This document shows, in pieces, positions 23,499 through 32,090 of a DNA stretch of 43,536 nucleotides. The stretch is from Bacteroidales bacterium (GTDB lineage Bacteria; Bacteroidota; Bacteroidia; Bacteroidales; Muribaculaceae). Position 1 is the stretch's first letter. Every line of letters begins with the position of its first letter. Below the pieces are notes generated by a model that did no database searches, had not been told where the DNA came from, and was given only the letters and a program-made list of their open reading frames with translations. The stretch lies in NCBI GenBank assembly GCA_014800685.1, contig JAAVFQ010000031.1:1-43536 (forward strand), given 5' to 3'. The position numbers and the translations under genes are program-made.

Positions 23499-25916
23499 TC
23501 AGAATTCAAACGCGAGTCTGACATTAATCTGCCGGCGCGTAAGATAATTGGGGACGGCATATTGCAGCCCATTGACGTCCGTGACCCAGTAATATCCGCT
23601 GACATTGCTGATGTCAAGGAGGTTGAAGCAGTCCACTCCTAATACTATACTCTTGAAGTTGCCCCAGAATCCGCTTTTAGGCTGCTCACCGGGAGTGCCG
23701 ATAAACTGATAGCTCAGGCCGATATCGACGCGCTTATAGGCGGGAGCCCTGAACCAGGCTACATCTCGGCTGATACGGGGCGCCACCATCGTCAGTCCGT
23801 CAGAGAAGATGCCTCTCAACGAAAATTTGAGTTTTGGAAATTTCGGGAAGTAATCCGTGAAATAGAGTCCGAGAGAATAGCGCTGGTCGGTGGGAAGGGG
23901 CACTTTGACACCATTCAGATCCTGCTGGGTTTTCATCAGTGAGAATGAAATCCACGAGTCGGAACCCTCTACAAACTGTCCGAAGAGTTTGAAATCAAGG
24001 CCCATGGCATATCCTTTGGCATCATTTACTCCGGAGTAGCTCACCTTTAGATTGTCATACTCATAGCTGATGAGGTTAGCCAGATTTTTATAGTAGGCTT
24101 CCCCTGTGAGTTTGAAGGGGCGATTGAATGCACGGAAGGTATAGTCTGTCCCAAATATAAACTGTATGGATCGGGGAGAGCGTATGTCGCGGTTAAGCAC
24201 CACAATGCCGTTGCCGAGGTCATCCTCCACAGCCCGGCGATATTCTTTATAGAAAGGCGACTGGTAGTAGAGCCCGGCGGCAAAACGGAAGTTCCAGTAT
24301 TTGTGTTTCTGAGGCACGAGAGTGAGATTCACTCGGGGCGAAAAGAGAAATTCGCTATTGAAATTCCAGTAAGATGCGCGAAGACCGGCATTGAGAGTGA
24401 GCGAGACGGCATCCGTATCAAGATAGTAGGAGTCTTCCAAGTAGACAGCCGCTCTTGTGGTGTTGATGTCCTGACGCGAAGATAGATTGTAGATGAGGTG
24501 GACAGCATCGGGAACGGTGGGGAGCGAATATCCTGCTGAGTCTCGCCATTCCCATTCCTTAGTGCGGTCTCTGAAAGACTCTCTGGTCAGGGTGACTCCG
24601 TATGAGAGACTGTTAGAGGGCAGACGGGTATTACCTTTCAGAAATCCCTGAATTACGGAAGCTTTGAGACGATTGCGGGAATGTTCCATATATTTCCCCA
24701 CGCCGAGTTCGCCACCGATGGCTCCCTCACCTCCGGTGCCGGCCTGATTCAGCCAGTATTCTCCGGAAATGTCGTAAGATACAAACTCATCGGTGATGAA
24801 GCCTGAGAGTCCTAATTGCAGTGTGTTCTTGCCATTTATGCGATAGTCGGCTGAAAGGGCTCCAAGATAAGTCTGGAAGCGGTCTTTCTCCTCTCCATCG
24901 AAATAAACCCTAAACTGCTTGATGTTTTCCGACGTGCCGAAACTCGTCTCTCTATCGGCCGGCTTGAAGTTGAAATGGTTGAGCGATATGTTGCCCAGAA
25001 AAGAGATTTTAAATCTTGAGGAGGGCTTCAGGACGAGATTGGTCTGATAGTCGAAGAAGAGAGGGTCATACTCTCCACGCTCTTCGAGGCCTGAGAGCAG
25101 GGAGTTGTTTTTCTTAAGGCGCAGACCATGAAGCTGAGAGAATTTTCCGGAGTTCTGGCCGAAAGATAGAGAGCCTCCCATGAGTGAAAGGGAAAGAGAA
25201 CCCTCTATGGCTTCAGGCTCGCGATAGGTAATGTCAAGCACGGAAGACATCTTGTCGGAATATCGGGCCGGGAAACCGCCGGTGGAGAAGCGTAGATTTC
25301 CCACCATATCGGGATTCACTATGCTCAGGCCCTCTTGCTGTCCGGAGCGGAGCAGCTGCGGGCGATAGATTTCCGTCCCGTTGATGATTACGGAATTTTC
25401 ATCAAAAGAGCCGCCGCGCACAGAATATTGCGACGACATCTCATTGCTTGAATTGACGCCGGCTTGTGTGGCGAGCAGAGACTCCACCGACCCTCCGGAA
25501 ACGTCGGGAGAGAGTTTGAGCGACTCTGTGCCGATATCCTGCATGCCATTGACGCGATTGCTCGTGCCGACAATCTCTACCTCCGAGAGAAGCTGCTCGT
25601 CGGGATAAAGCTTCACGTTGAGTGTGATTTCTCCTTTGGGGTCAATGAATTTCCTGCGGACATTCTTAAAGCCAAGGCAGCTGACCACTATTTCCAAAGT
25701 GTCTCTTCGGGCTACGGTCAGTGAATAATCACCCTTGAGGTCCGTATTAGTGCCAATGGCAGTGCCCTGCACGCGAACGGTGGCGAACTCTACAGGCTTG
25801 TTGGCCTCATCGCTCACCTTGCCATGCACGCGCACATTTTCGGCTGCCACCGGGAGAGAGAAGACAGCACCCAGAAATATCAATAAACAAATTATTCTTC
25901 TAACTAAATGACCCAT
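23499..25916 (-). CDS. TonB-dependent outer-membrane receptor
   Basis: An outer-membrane beta-barrel of about 805 residues. Starting at MGHLVRR, a signal peptide ends near LPVAAENV; a carboxypeptidase-regulatory-like beta-sandwich follows (VHGKVSDEANKPVEFATVRV), then a plug domain (LLATQAGVNSSNEMSSQYSV, RGGSFDENSVIINGTEIYRP) and a barrel ending in aromatic VRLAFEF. In-frame ATG at 25946 would add 10 residues (MASRRRLVFS) and is less typical before the signal. No SusD-like gene lies beside it, so it is not an obvious glycan-utilisation receptor; a metal complex or peptide is possible. Confidence 0.9.
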   Translation of the reverse strand: MGHLVRRIICLLIFLGAVFSLPVAAENVRVHGKVSDEANKPVEFATVRVQGTAIGTNTDLKGDYSLTVARRDTLEIVVSCLGFKNVRRKFIDPKGEITLNVKLYPDEQLLSEVEIVGTSNRVNGMQDIGTESLKLSPDVSGGSVESLLATQAGVNSSNEMSSQYSVRGGSFDENSVIINGTEIYRPQLLRSGQQEGLSIVNPDMVGNLRFSTGGFPARYSDKMSSVLDITYREPEAIEGSLSLSLMGGSLSFGQNSGKFSQLHGLRLKKNNSLLSGLEERGEYDPLFFDYQTNLVLKPSSRFKISFLGNISLNHFNFKPADRETSFGTSENIKQFRVYFDGEEKDRFQTYLGALSADYRINGKNTLQLGLSGFITDEFVSYDISGEYWLNQAGTGGEGAIGGELGVGKYMEHSRNRLKASVIQGFLKGNTRLPSNSLSYGVTLTRESFRDRTKEWEWRDSAGYSLPTVPDAVHLIYNLSSRQDINTTRAAVYLEDSYYLDTDAVSLTLNAGLRASYWNFNSEFLFSPRVNLTLVPQKHKYWNFRFAAGLYYQSPFYKEYRRAVEDDLGNGIVVLNRDIRSPRSIQFIFGTDYTFRAFNRPFKLTGEAYYKNLANLISYEYDNLKVSYSGVNDAKGYAMGLDFKLFGQFVEGSDSWISFSLMKTQQDLNGVKVPLPTDQRYSLGLYFTDYFPKFPKLKFSLRGIFSDGLTMVAPRISRDVAWFRAPAYKRVDIGLSYQFIGTPGEQPKSGFWGNFKSIVLGVDCFNLLDISNVSGYYWVTDVNGLQYAVPNYLTRRQINVRLAFEF

Positions 25917-25984
25917 ACTAAACACTAAACGCCGTCGGCTTGCCATTATTGCGCCCGGAGCTTGGAGGTTCGGATTTTTTGTTG

Positions 25985-25992
25985 TAACTTTG
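25985..25992 (+). promoter_or_regulatory. Likely -7 promoter element of the Dpm1-like/pyrC/GT4 unit
   Basis: TAACTTTG matches TAnnTTTG, with CTTG 20 nt upstream (25961-25964). Transcription would start near 26000, which rules out the upstream in-frame ATG at 25962 and favours starts at 26025 or 26043. Confidence 0.5.
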
Positions 25993-26042
25993 TGGTGACT
26001 TATACCGACCCCGGAAGCGCCGGGATGGATACTTCAATTGTT

Positions 26043-26777
26043 ATGAGCGACGTACTTGTTACTATCCCTACCTACAACGAAATAGAAAACGTGGGCAAGA
26101 TGCTCGAAACTGTCATGGCACTCCCTGACGGCTTCGATGTGCTGGTCATTGATGACGGCTCGCCCGATGGCACTGCCGATGTGGTGAAAGAGATGGCTTC
26201 CATTTATCCGGGGCGTATTCATCTCATCCGCAGAAGCGGCAAGCTCGGACTGGGAACAGCCTACATAGCCGGATTCAAGTGGATGCTTGAGAGAGATTAT
26301 CAGTATTTCATAGAAATGGACTGCGACTTCAGCCATAATCCGGAAGACCTCACCCGACTCTATCATGCCTGTAAGGATGAAGGAGCGGATGTGGCTGTTG
26401 GCTCACGATACATTACGGGCGTGAATGTGGTGAACTGGCCTATGGGGCGAGTGCTGATGTCTTATTATGCCTCCGCCTACGTGCGCACAGTGACAGGAAT
26501 GCCGCTCAGAGACAGCACTGCAGGCTTCGTCTGCTATGCCCGCAGGGTGCTTGAGACTATTCAGCTTGACAAAATTGAGTTCAAGGGCTACGCTTTTCAG
26601 ATTGAAATGAAGTTCAAAGCATTTAAGCATGGATTTAAAATTGTGGAGGTGCCCATCGTCTTCGTCAATAGAGTGCTCGGCACCAGCAAGATGAATAGCA
26701 GTATCTTCGGCGAAGCTGTCTTCGGAGTCATTAAGCTACGCCTGAAAAGTCTTTTTAATAAAAAGGATTTCGGATGA
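26043..26777 (+). CDS. Polyprenol monophosphomannose synthase-like glycosyltransferase (GT2, Dpm1-like)
   Basis: About 244 residues from MSDVLVTIPTYNEIENV. This is the Dpm1 group of GT2: VLVIDDGSPDGTADVV, RSGKLGLGTAYIAGFKWMLE, then FIEMDCDFSHNPEDL with the metal site, and AGFVCYARRVLETI. Such enzymes load mannose (or another sugar) onto polyprenyl phosphate at the inner face of the cytoplasmic membrane. There is no C-terminal membrane anchor. In-frame ATGs at 25962 and 26025 exist; the promoter position excludes the first. It overlaps pyrC by four bases (ATGA). Confidence 0.85.
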   Translation: MSDVLVTIPTYNEIENVGKMLETVMALPDGFDVLVIDDGSPDGTADVVKEMASIYPGRIHLIRRSGKLGLGTAYIAGFKWMLERDYQYFIEMDCDFSHNPEDLTRLYHACKDEGADVAVGSRYITGVNVVNWPMGRVLMSYYASAYVRTVTGMPLRDSTAGFVCYARRVLETIQLDKIEFKGYAFQIEMKFKAFKHGFKIVEVPIVFVNRVLGTSKMNSSIFGEAVFGVIKLRLKSLFNKKDFG

Positions 26778-28111
26778 TGCGCGGAGTCTTGCTTCATAAT
26801 GCCCGGATAGTTAATGAGGGCGTTTCTTATGAAGGATATGTGGCTGTCTCTGACGGCATGATAGTGGAGACGGGCGCCGGAAAGGCTCCGTTGCGTCTGT
26901 TGGATTCTTTCGAGGAGGTGAGAGACCTTAAAGGTGCCCTTCTCCTTCCGGGAGTGATAGACGTTCACGTACATTTCAGAGAGCCGGGATTAACTCACAA
27001 AGCCGATATAGCGTCTGAATCACGAGCCGCGCTGGCCGGAGGCGTTACCTCTTATTTCGAGATGCCCAACACCTCGCCGCAGACTGTGAGCTCTGAGGAA
27101 TGGCGAAAGAAAATGGAGATAGCCAAAAGAGACTCGGCTGTGAATTATGCATTTTTCATCGGAGCCACAAAGGATAACATTGAGCTGCTGAGAGACATGG
27201 ATTTCTCGAACGTCCCGGGAGTGAAACTCTTTCTCGGCAGTTCTACGGGCAATATGCTCGTGGAGGGAGAGGCGCTTCTGGATGAGTTATTTTCCTTAGG
27301 ACGAAGGGTGGCCGCTCATTGTGAGGACGAAGAAACTGTCCGAAACAACGTAGCAGAGGCCCGTGAGAAGTATGGAGAGACGGAAGTCCCGATAAGCGAA
27401 CACCCCTCTATCAGAAGCCGTGAAGCGTGCGTGAAGTCTACGGCCTCGGCTCTGGAGAGAGCCATTCGGCTCGGCACTGATTTCCACGTTTGTCATCTCA
27501 CTACTCAGGAAGAGGTGGAGATGATCCGCGGTCTGAAGGGCGTAAGCGGTGAGGCTTGCGTGGCTCATCTCTGGTTCACTGATGAAGATTATGAGAGACT
27601 TGGCGCCAAGATTAAGTGCAACCCTTCGATAAAAAAGAGAGCGGACAGGGAGGTTCTTAGAAATGCCGTGAGAGACGGCGTGATAGACATAGTGGCTACT
27701 GACCATGCCCCCCATCTGCTGAAAGAGAAGGAGGGGGGAGCCCTGAAAGCGGTGTCAGGAATGCCAATGGTGCAGTTTTCACTGCCGGCGATGCTTGCTC
27801 TCGCCGAGAAAGGCTGCTTCTCTATAGAGAGGGTTGTGGAGGTGATGTGTCACAATCCGGCTTCACGCTTCGGCCTGAAGGGGCGCGGATTTATTCGCAA
27901 GGGTTATCATGCCGATTTGGTAATCCTGTCGAAAGATAGCATGACAGTCACCAAAGATATAATTGAGAGTAAATGCGGATGGTCGCCATTAGAGGGCGAG
28001 ACATTTCCCTATACGGTGAGAGAAGTGATAGTCAATGGTGTCTCCGGATGGAGAGATGGTAAGATAATGTCTCATCCGGTGGAGGCTCTCACCTTCACCG
28101 ACGAAAAATAG
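26774..28111 (+). CDS. pyrC: Dihydroorotase
   Basis: A 445-residue amidohydrolase catalysing ring closure of carbamoyl-aspartate in pyrimidine synthesis. All key sites are present: HVHFREPGLTHKADI (metal His pair and substrate Arg), FEMPNTSPQ, the carbamylated Lys in PGVKLFLGSSTGNM, AHCEDEE, CHLTTQEE and the catalytic Asp in ATDHAPHLL. It resembles the class I type common in Bacteroidetes. It sits between two glycosyltransferase genes, overlapping the first by four bases and separated by 7 bp from the second. Confidence 0.93.
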   Translation: MMRGVLLHNARIVNEGVSYEGYVAVSDGMIVETGAGKAPLRLLDSFEEVRDLKGALLLPGVIDVHVHFREPGLTHKADIASESRAALAGGVTSYFEMPNTSPQTVSSEEWRKKMEIAKRDSAVNYAFFIGATKDNIELLRDMDFSNVPGVKLFLGSSTGNMLVEGEALLDELFSLGRRVAAHCEDEETVRNNVAEAREKYGETEVPISEHPSIRSREACVKSTASALERAIRLGTDFHVCHLTTQEEVEMIRGLKGVSGEACVAHLWFTDEDYERLGAKIKCNPSIKKRADREVLRNAVRDGVIDIVATDHAPHLLKEKEGGALKAVSGMPMVQFSLPAMLALAEKGCFSIERVVEVMCHNPASRFGLKGRGFIRKGYHADLVILSKDSMTVTKDIIESKCGWSPLEGETFPYTVREVIVNGVSGWRDGKIMSHPVEALTFTDEK

Positions 28112-28118
28112 TAATCCT

Positions 28119-29219
28119 ATGAAAGTGCTTCTTGTCAATCCTATTCTGCACACGGCGGAGAAAGGGATTATACCTCACTATGACTCCAACGATGACTGCA
28201 TGATCTACACCATGGCTCGCGGATTCATAGAGTTGGGGCATGAAGTCACTCTGATAGCATCGGAAGATTTCAAGGCAATCAAGCCGGAGGATCCCGGATT
28301 TGAGGTGATATATTTCAAATCGCGTATGCCCCGGGTCTTCAAGCCGCATTTATTGCCGTGGATGAATGGATTTACGTTATGGCTCAGACAACATCACCGG
28401 GAGTATGATATCGTCATAACGCGGGAAGTGTTTTCTCTGGCCTCGCTGAGCGTGGCGCGTGTTTGTCCGGAAAAGAGTGTCATCTGGAATGAGATGGACG
28501 TCTATCAGAATGCTTTCCGGAAGTGGCCGGCTAAAGTCTGGTATAACATCATAGCGCCTCTATACATGAAGCGTATGAAGGTCGTAGGCGCCTCTGTCTC
28601 GGCCGTGAAATTTATCAGAAGATTTCTTCCACTCGTAGAGGATACGCCGGTAGATCATGGCATTGACGGAGGAATATTCTATCCCACGGAAAGGAAAAGG
28701 AGGCAGTTTGTAGTTGTCTCTCAGCTTATTCCCAGAAAGAGAATTGATAGCATAATCCGAAAATTCAAGGCCTTAATATGCCTGCCCGGATATGGCGATT
28801 ACATGCTCGAAATAATAGGCAGAGGAGATGAACTGGAGAATCTGCAAAGCCTCACGCGGATGCTTGGCCTTGAGAGCAATGTGACGTTTCACGGACGTCT
28901 ACCGCATAAAGAGCTGGCAGCCATTAGCAGGGAGTCTGTAGCCATGCTCATCGATACTGAGCGTGATCTTAATATGGTCTCTATACCGGAGTCTATCGCT
29001 TCCGGCACCCCGGTGCTTACTAACAGCGAGCCGTCACGCTCTGCATGGATAAATCTGGAAAAGACAGGAATTGCCAAAGATGGCTGGGGCGCCGAGGAGA
29101 TGAAGGAGATAGCGGATAATAATAGAACTTACGTAGCCAACTGTCTAAGAGTCAGGGATACGCTCGTCAATACCGGATGCGCTGCGATGCTCATCCGGGC
29201 CTATGAAAAGAGTGTGTGA
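28119..29219 (+). CDS. Glycosyltransferase family 4
   Basis: A 366-residue GT-B fold enzyme. The N-terminal domain begins MKVLLVNPILHTAEKG; the C-terminal donor domain has VVSQLIPRKRIDSIIRKF, LEIIGRGDELENLQSL and an E-x7-E-like MVSIPESIASGTPVLTNSEP. It uses an activated sugar and probably works on a cell-surface glycan. It is the third gene of a tightly packed unit with the Dpm1-like enzyme and pyrC, and is convergent with ligA. A weak inverted repeat (GGGAATGA/TCATTCCC, 29245-29272) between the two ends may act as a terminator. Confidence 0.85.
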   Translation: MKVLLVNPILHTAEKGIIPHYDSNDDCMIYTMARGFIELGHEVTLIASEDFKAIKPEDPGFEVIYFKSRMPRVFKPHLLPWMNGFTLWLRQHHREYDIVITREVFSLASLSVARVCPEKSVIWNEMDVYQNAFRKWPAKVWYNIIAPLYMKRMKVVGASVSAVKFIRRFLPLVEDTPVDHGIDGGIFYPTERKRRQFVVVSQLIPRKRIDSIIRKFKALICLPGYGDYMLEIIGRGDELENLQSLTRMLGLESNVTFHGRLPHKELAAISRESVAMLIDTERDLNMVSIPESIASGTPVLTNSEPSRSAWINLEKTGIAKDGWGAEEMKEIADNNRTYVANCLRVRDTLVNTGCAAMLIRAYEKSV

Positions 29220-29264
29220 GACAGGGTTTTATTCGAATAATTGCGGGAATGAATCGGGCCGGTA

Positions 29265-31277
29265 TCATTCCCCTATCATTTTCAGGAACTCATCTTCAGT
29301 TATCATCGGGATGCCAAGTGTCTCGCATTTCTGCCTCTTTGAGGGGCCCATGTTTTCGCCGGCCAGCACAAAAGATGTTTTCTTAGAAATGCTCCCAACG
29401 TTCTTTCCACCCTCATTCTCTATAAGTTCCTTATACTCTTCACGCGAGTGATGGGCAAATGTTCCGGAGATAACAATGCTTTTTCCTTCGAGAGATGTCC
29501 CTTTCGGCGCCATCTGTTCCTCCGTAAGACTCATGCGCACGCCCGCTTCTGTCAGTCGGCGGATATTATCCTCATTCACCGGCGTGCGGAGAAAATCATA
29601 GATGCATTTTGCTATTATAGGGCCTACATCTGGAATAGCAGTCAGCTCTTCTTCACTCATACTCCTCATAGCCTCCATGGATTTAACGGCGTGAGCGATA
29701 CGTTTGGCCGTGGTCTCTCCCACATTCGGTATGGAAAGCGCATAAATCACTCTTTCGAAAGGAACGTTTTTGGATTCCTCTATGCCTGTCAATATTCTTC
29801 TTGCAGTCTTTTCTCCGATTCTATCCAGTCCTGAAAGCTTCTCCTCAGTCAGATCATAGAGGTCAGCGATGCGCTCCACAAGTCCGGCTGCAAAAAGGAG
29901 TTCTGCCGTCTCTTCCCCAATGCCATCGATATTCATCATCCTGCGTGCGCAGAAATGCTCTATCTTGCCTGTAATCTGCGGACGGCAACCATACTGATTA
30001 GGACAGCACCAGGCGGCCTCTCCGAAAGTCCTGACGAGCGGAGTGCCACATTCAGGACAGTCGGTCACAAACTCTATGGCAGATGCTCCGGACTCACGGC
30101 GCGACTTCTCCACGCCGGTGATTTTAGGAATAATCTCGCCACCCTTTTCCACATAGAGCCAGTCCCCCTGATGAATGTCAAGCTCTTTGATTATGTCATC
30201 ATTATGAAGAGACGCACGTTTCACTATGGTGCCCGAAAGCAATACAGGCTCAAGATTGGCCACAGGAGTCACGATGCCCATTCTTCCGGTTTCAAAAGAG
30301 ACGAAACGGAGTTGAGTAAGAGCTCTCTCCGGATTGAATTTATAGGCGATGGCCCAGCGTGGGGATTTTGCGGTATAGCCGAGATTGAGCTGCTGCCTGA
30401 TGGAATTTACCTTGAAGACAAGACCATCAGTGGCTACCGGTAGTCCCTTACGCGCCTCGGCCCAATGCTCTATATACTCATCCACTTCCTGCAAAGAATG
30501 TAGCAGACTCACGTTTCGTGACACCTTGAATCCCCAAGAAGCGGCCGCCTCAAGATTGCGGTAATGGGTGTCAAAGGGGAGATCGTCTGCGAGAAGATAA
30601 TAGAAGCGGGCATCAAGATGTCTGCGAGCCACCTCTCGCGGGTCCTGTAGCTTCAGAGTGCCCGAAGCAGCGTTGCGGGGATTTGCGAAAAGAGGCTCTT
30701 CGTTGAAGGCACGCTCGGCATTAAGACGCTCGAAAACTTCCCATGGCATCAATATTTCACCACGTATTTCAAACTCTTCCGGCCAGTCGCCAGGCTGAAG
30801 TTGCAGAGGTATGCTGCGGATAGTCTTTACATTGGCGGTGACATCGTCGCCCTGAGTGCCGTCGCCGCGTGTCACTGCGCGCACCAGACGCCCATGCCGG
30901 TAGGTCAGTGAGATGGATGTACCGTCAAATTTAAGCTCGCCCACTATCTCGAAAGGTTCTCCCTCCAGCGCCTTGTCCACCCTCTCAAACCAGTCATTGA
31001 CATCCTCTATGCCGTATGAATTGCTAAGCGACATCATGGGGCGCTGATGCACGACGTGCTCAAACCCTTTGGTAAGGTCAGACCCGACACGCTGCGTAGG
31101 GGAGAGCTCGTCATAAAATTCCGGAAATTCCTTCTCCAGAGATTCAAGCTCTTTCAGAAGCATATCGAAATCCCGGTCTGAGATGTCGGGATTGTTTTCC
31201 ACATAGTATTTGTGGTTATGAAGATTGATTTCATCGCGCAGGCTGCGGATTTTCTCAGATGCTTCGGCAGATGTCAT
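29265..31277 (-). CDS. ligA: NAD+-dependent DNA ligase
   Basis: A 670-residue replicative ligase of usual length. The domain Ia YYVENNP start is followed by the adenylation motif ELKFDGTS with catalytic Lys116, the OB fold, a zinc finger (CPECGTP ... CCPNQYGC, about 408-431), helix-hairpin-helix repeats (GIGEETAELLF, RIGEKTARRI, NVGETTAKRI, DVGPIIAKCI) and a C-terminal BRCT domain. It seals nicks in DNA using NAD+. It starts 3 bp after truA and is probably the last gene of the long minus-strand train. Confidence 0.97.
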   Translation of the reverse strand: MTSAEASEKIRSLRDEINLHNHKYYVENNPDISDRDFDMLLKELESLEKEFPEFYDELSPTQRVGSDLTKGFEHVVHQRPMMSLSNSYGIEDVNDWFERVDKALEGEPFEIVGELKFDGTSISLTYRHGRLVRAVTRGDGTQGDDVTANVKTIRSIPLQLQPGDWPEEFEIRGEILMPWEVFERLNAERAFNEEPLFANPRNAASGTLKLQDPREVARRHLDARFYYLLADDLPFDTHYRNLEAAASWGFKVSRNVSLLHSLQEVDEYIEHWAEARKGLPVATDGLVFKVNSIRQQLNLGYTAKSPRWAIAYKFNPERALTQLRFVSFETGRMGIVTPVANLEPVLLSGTIVKRASLHNDDIIKELDIHQGDWLYVEKGGEIIPKITGVEKSRRESGASAIEFVTDCPECGTPLVRTFGEAAWCCPNQYGCRPQITGKIEHFCARRMMNIDGIGEETAELLFAAGLVERIADLYDLTEEKLSGLDRIGEKTARRILTGIEESKNVPFERVIYALSIPNVGETTAKRIAHAVKSMEAMRSMSEEELTAIPDVGPIIAKCIYDFLRTPVNEDNIRRLTEAGVRMSLTEEQMAPKGTSLEGKSIVISGTFAHHSREEYKELIENEGGKNVGSISKKTSFVLAGENMGPSKRQKCETLGIPMITEDEFLKMIGE

Positions 31278-31280
31278 GGG

Positions 31281-32039
31281 TTAAGGATTTTGTGGTTTGA
31301 TGTAAGGATAACGTATGTCCCAAAGGAATAGAGCCTCGGGAGGCATGGAGGTTCCGGCCGCGCAGCGGTCTTTCTTTTCTATGACGGCAGCAAACTCTTC
31401 AAGCGAGAGTTTGCCACGCCCGACGTCTACAAGGGTGCCCACCACAGCTCTCACCATGTTGCGGAGAAAGCGGTCGGCAGATATTGTGAAGACTACTCCC
31501 GGAAACCCCTCAAGAGGGGTCCAGAGGGCTTCTGACACTTTGCAGATATTTGTCTTGGCGTCAGAGTGAAGCTTGGCGAATGAGGTGAAGTCTGAAGTGC
31601 GGGTCAGTATTTCGGCCGCTTCGTTCATTCTCTTTATGTCAAGGCCGGAGGGGGAGAGCCACGACATGTTTCTGAAGAATGGAGACTTGCTGAAGAGCAC
31701 GAAATACTTATAGGTGCGCATCGTAGCGTCAAAACGAGCATGAGCCTCACTATGCACGGGGATTATTTCACGGATGGCTATGTCGCGTCCGCACATTCTA
31801 TTGAGAGCTCTTGCTGTGGCCTCCGGGTCGGCGAGTGGCGAGAGCGTGTCAAAATGAGCATACATGCAGGCTGCATGCACACCGGTGTCCGTGCGGCCGG
31901 CTCCCGTGATGGGAGTGGGCGTGCGGAGTATAGTGGAGAGAGACTCCTCTAAGGTCTCCTGCACGCTTGAGGCATTGGGCTGCCGTTGCCATCCATGAAA
32001 AGGGCTGCCATTATAGGCAAGACGCAAGAAATATCTCAT
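31281..32039 (-). CDS. truA: tRNA pseudouridine(38-40) synthase
   Basis: A 252-residue TruA with catalytic Asp51 in GAGRTDTGVHA, the start RYFLRLAYNGSPFHGWQRQ, and RFLRNMVRAVVGTLVDVGRG near the C-terminus. It modifies the anticodon stem of several tRNAs. It lies 51 bp downstream of speA and 3 bp upstream of ligA, which implies co-transcription with the ligase. Confidence 0.96.
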   Translation of the reverse strand: MRYFLRLAYNGSPFHGWQRQPNASSVQETLEESLSTILRTPTPITGAGRTDTGVHAACMYAHFDTLSPLADPEATARALNRMCGRDIAIREIIPVHSEAHARFDATMRTYKYFVLFSKSPFFRNMSWLSPSGLDIKRMNEAAEILTRTSDFTSFAKLHSDAKTNICKVSEALWTPLEGFPGVVFTISADRFLRNMVRAVVGTLVDVGRGKLSLEEFAAVIEKKDRCAAGTSMPPEALFLWDIRYPYIKPQNP

Positions 32040-32090
32040 ACTCTTAGAGACTGCTGTCTTTTAATACTTTCTGAGAACCAACTTGTCAGG

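Noticed and set aside
23499..25916. Polysaccharide utilisation locus around the TonB-dependent receptor
   Set aside because: No SusD-like lipoprotein, glycoside hydrolase or hybrid sensor gene is adjacent.
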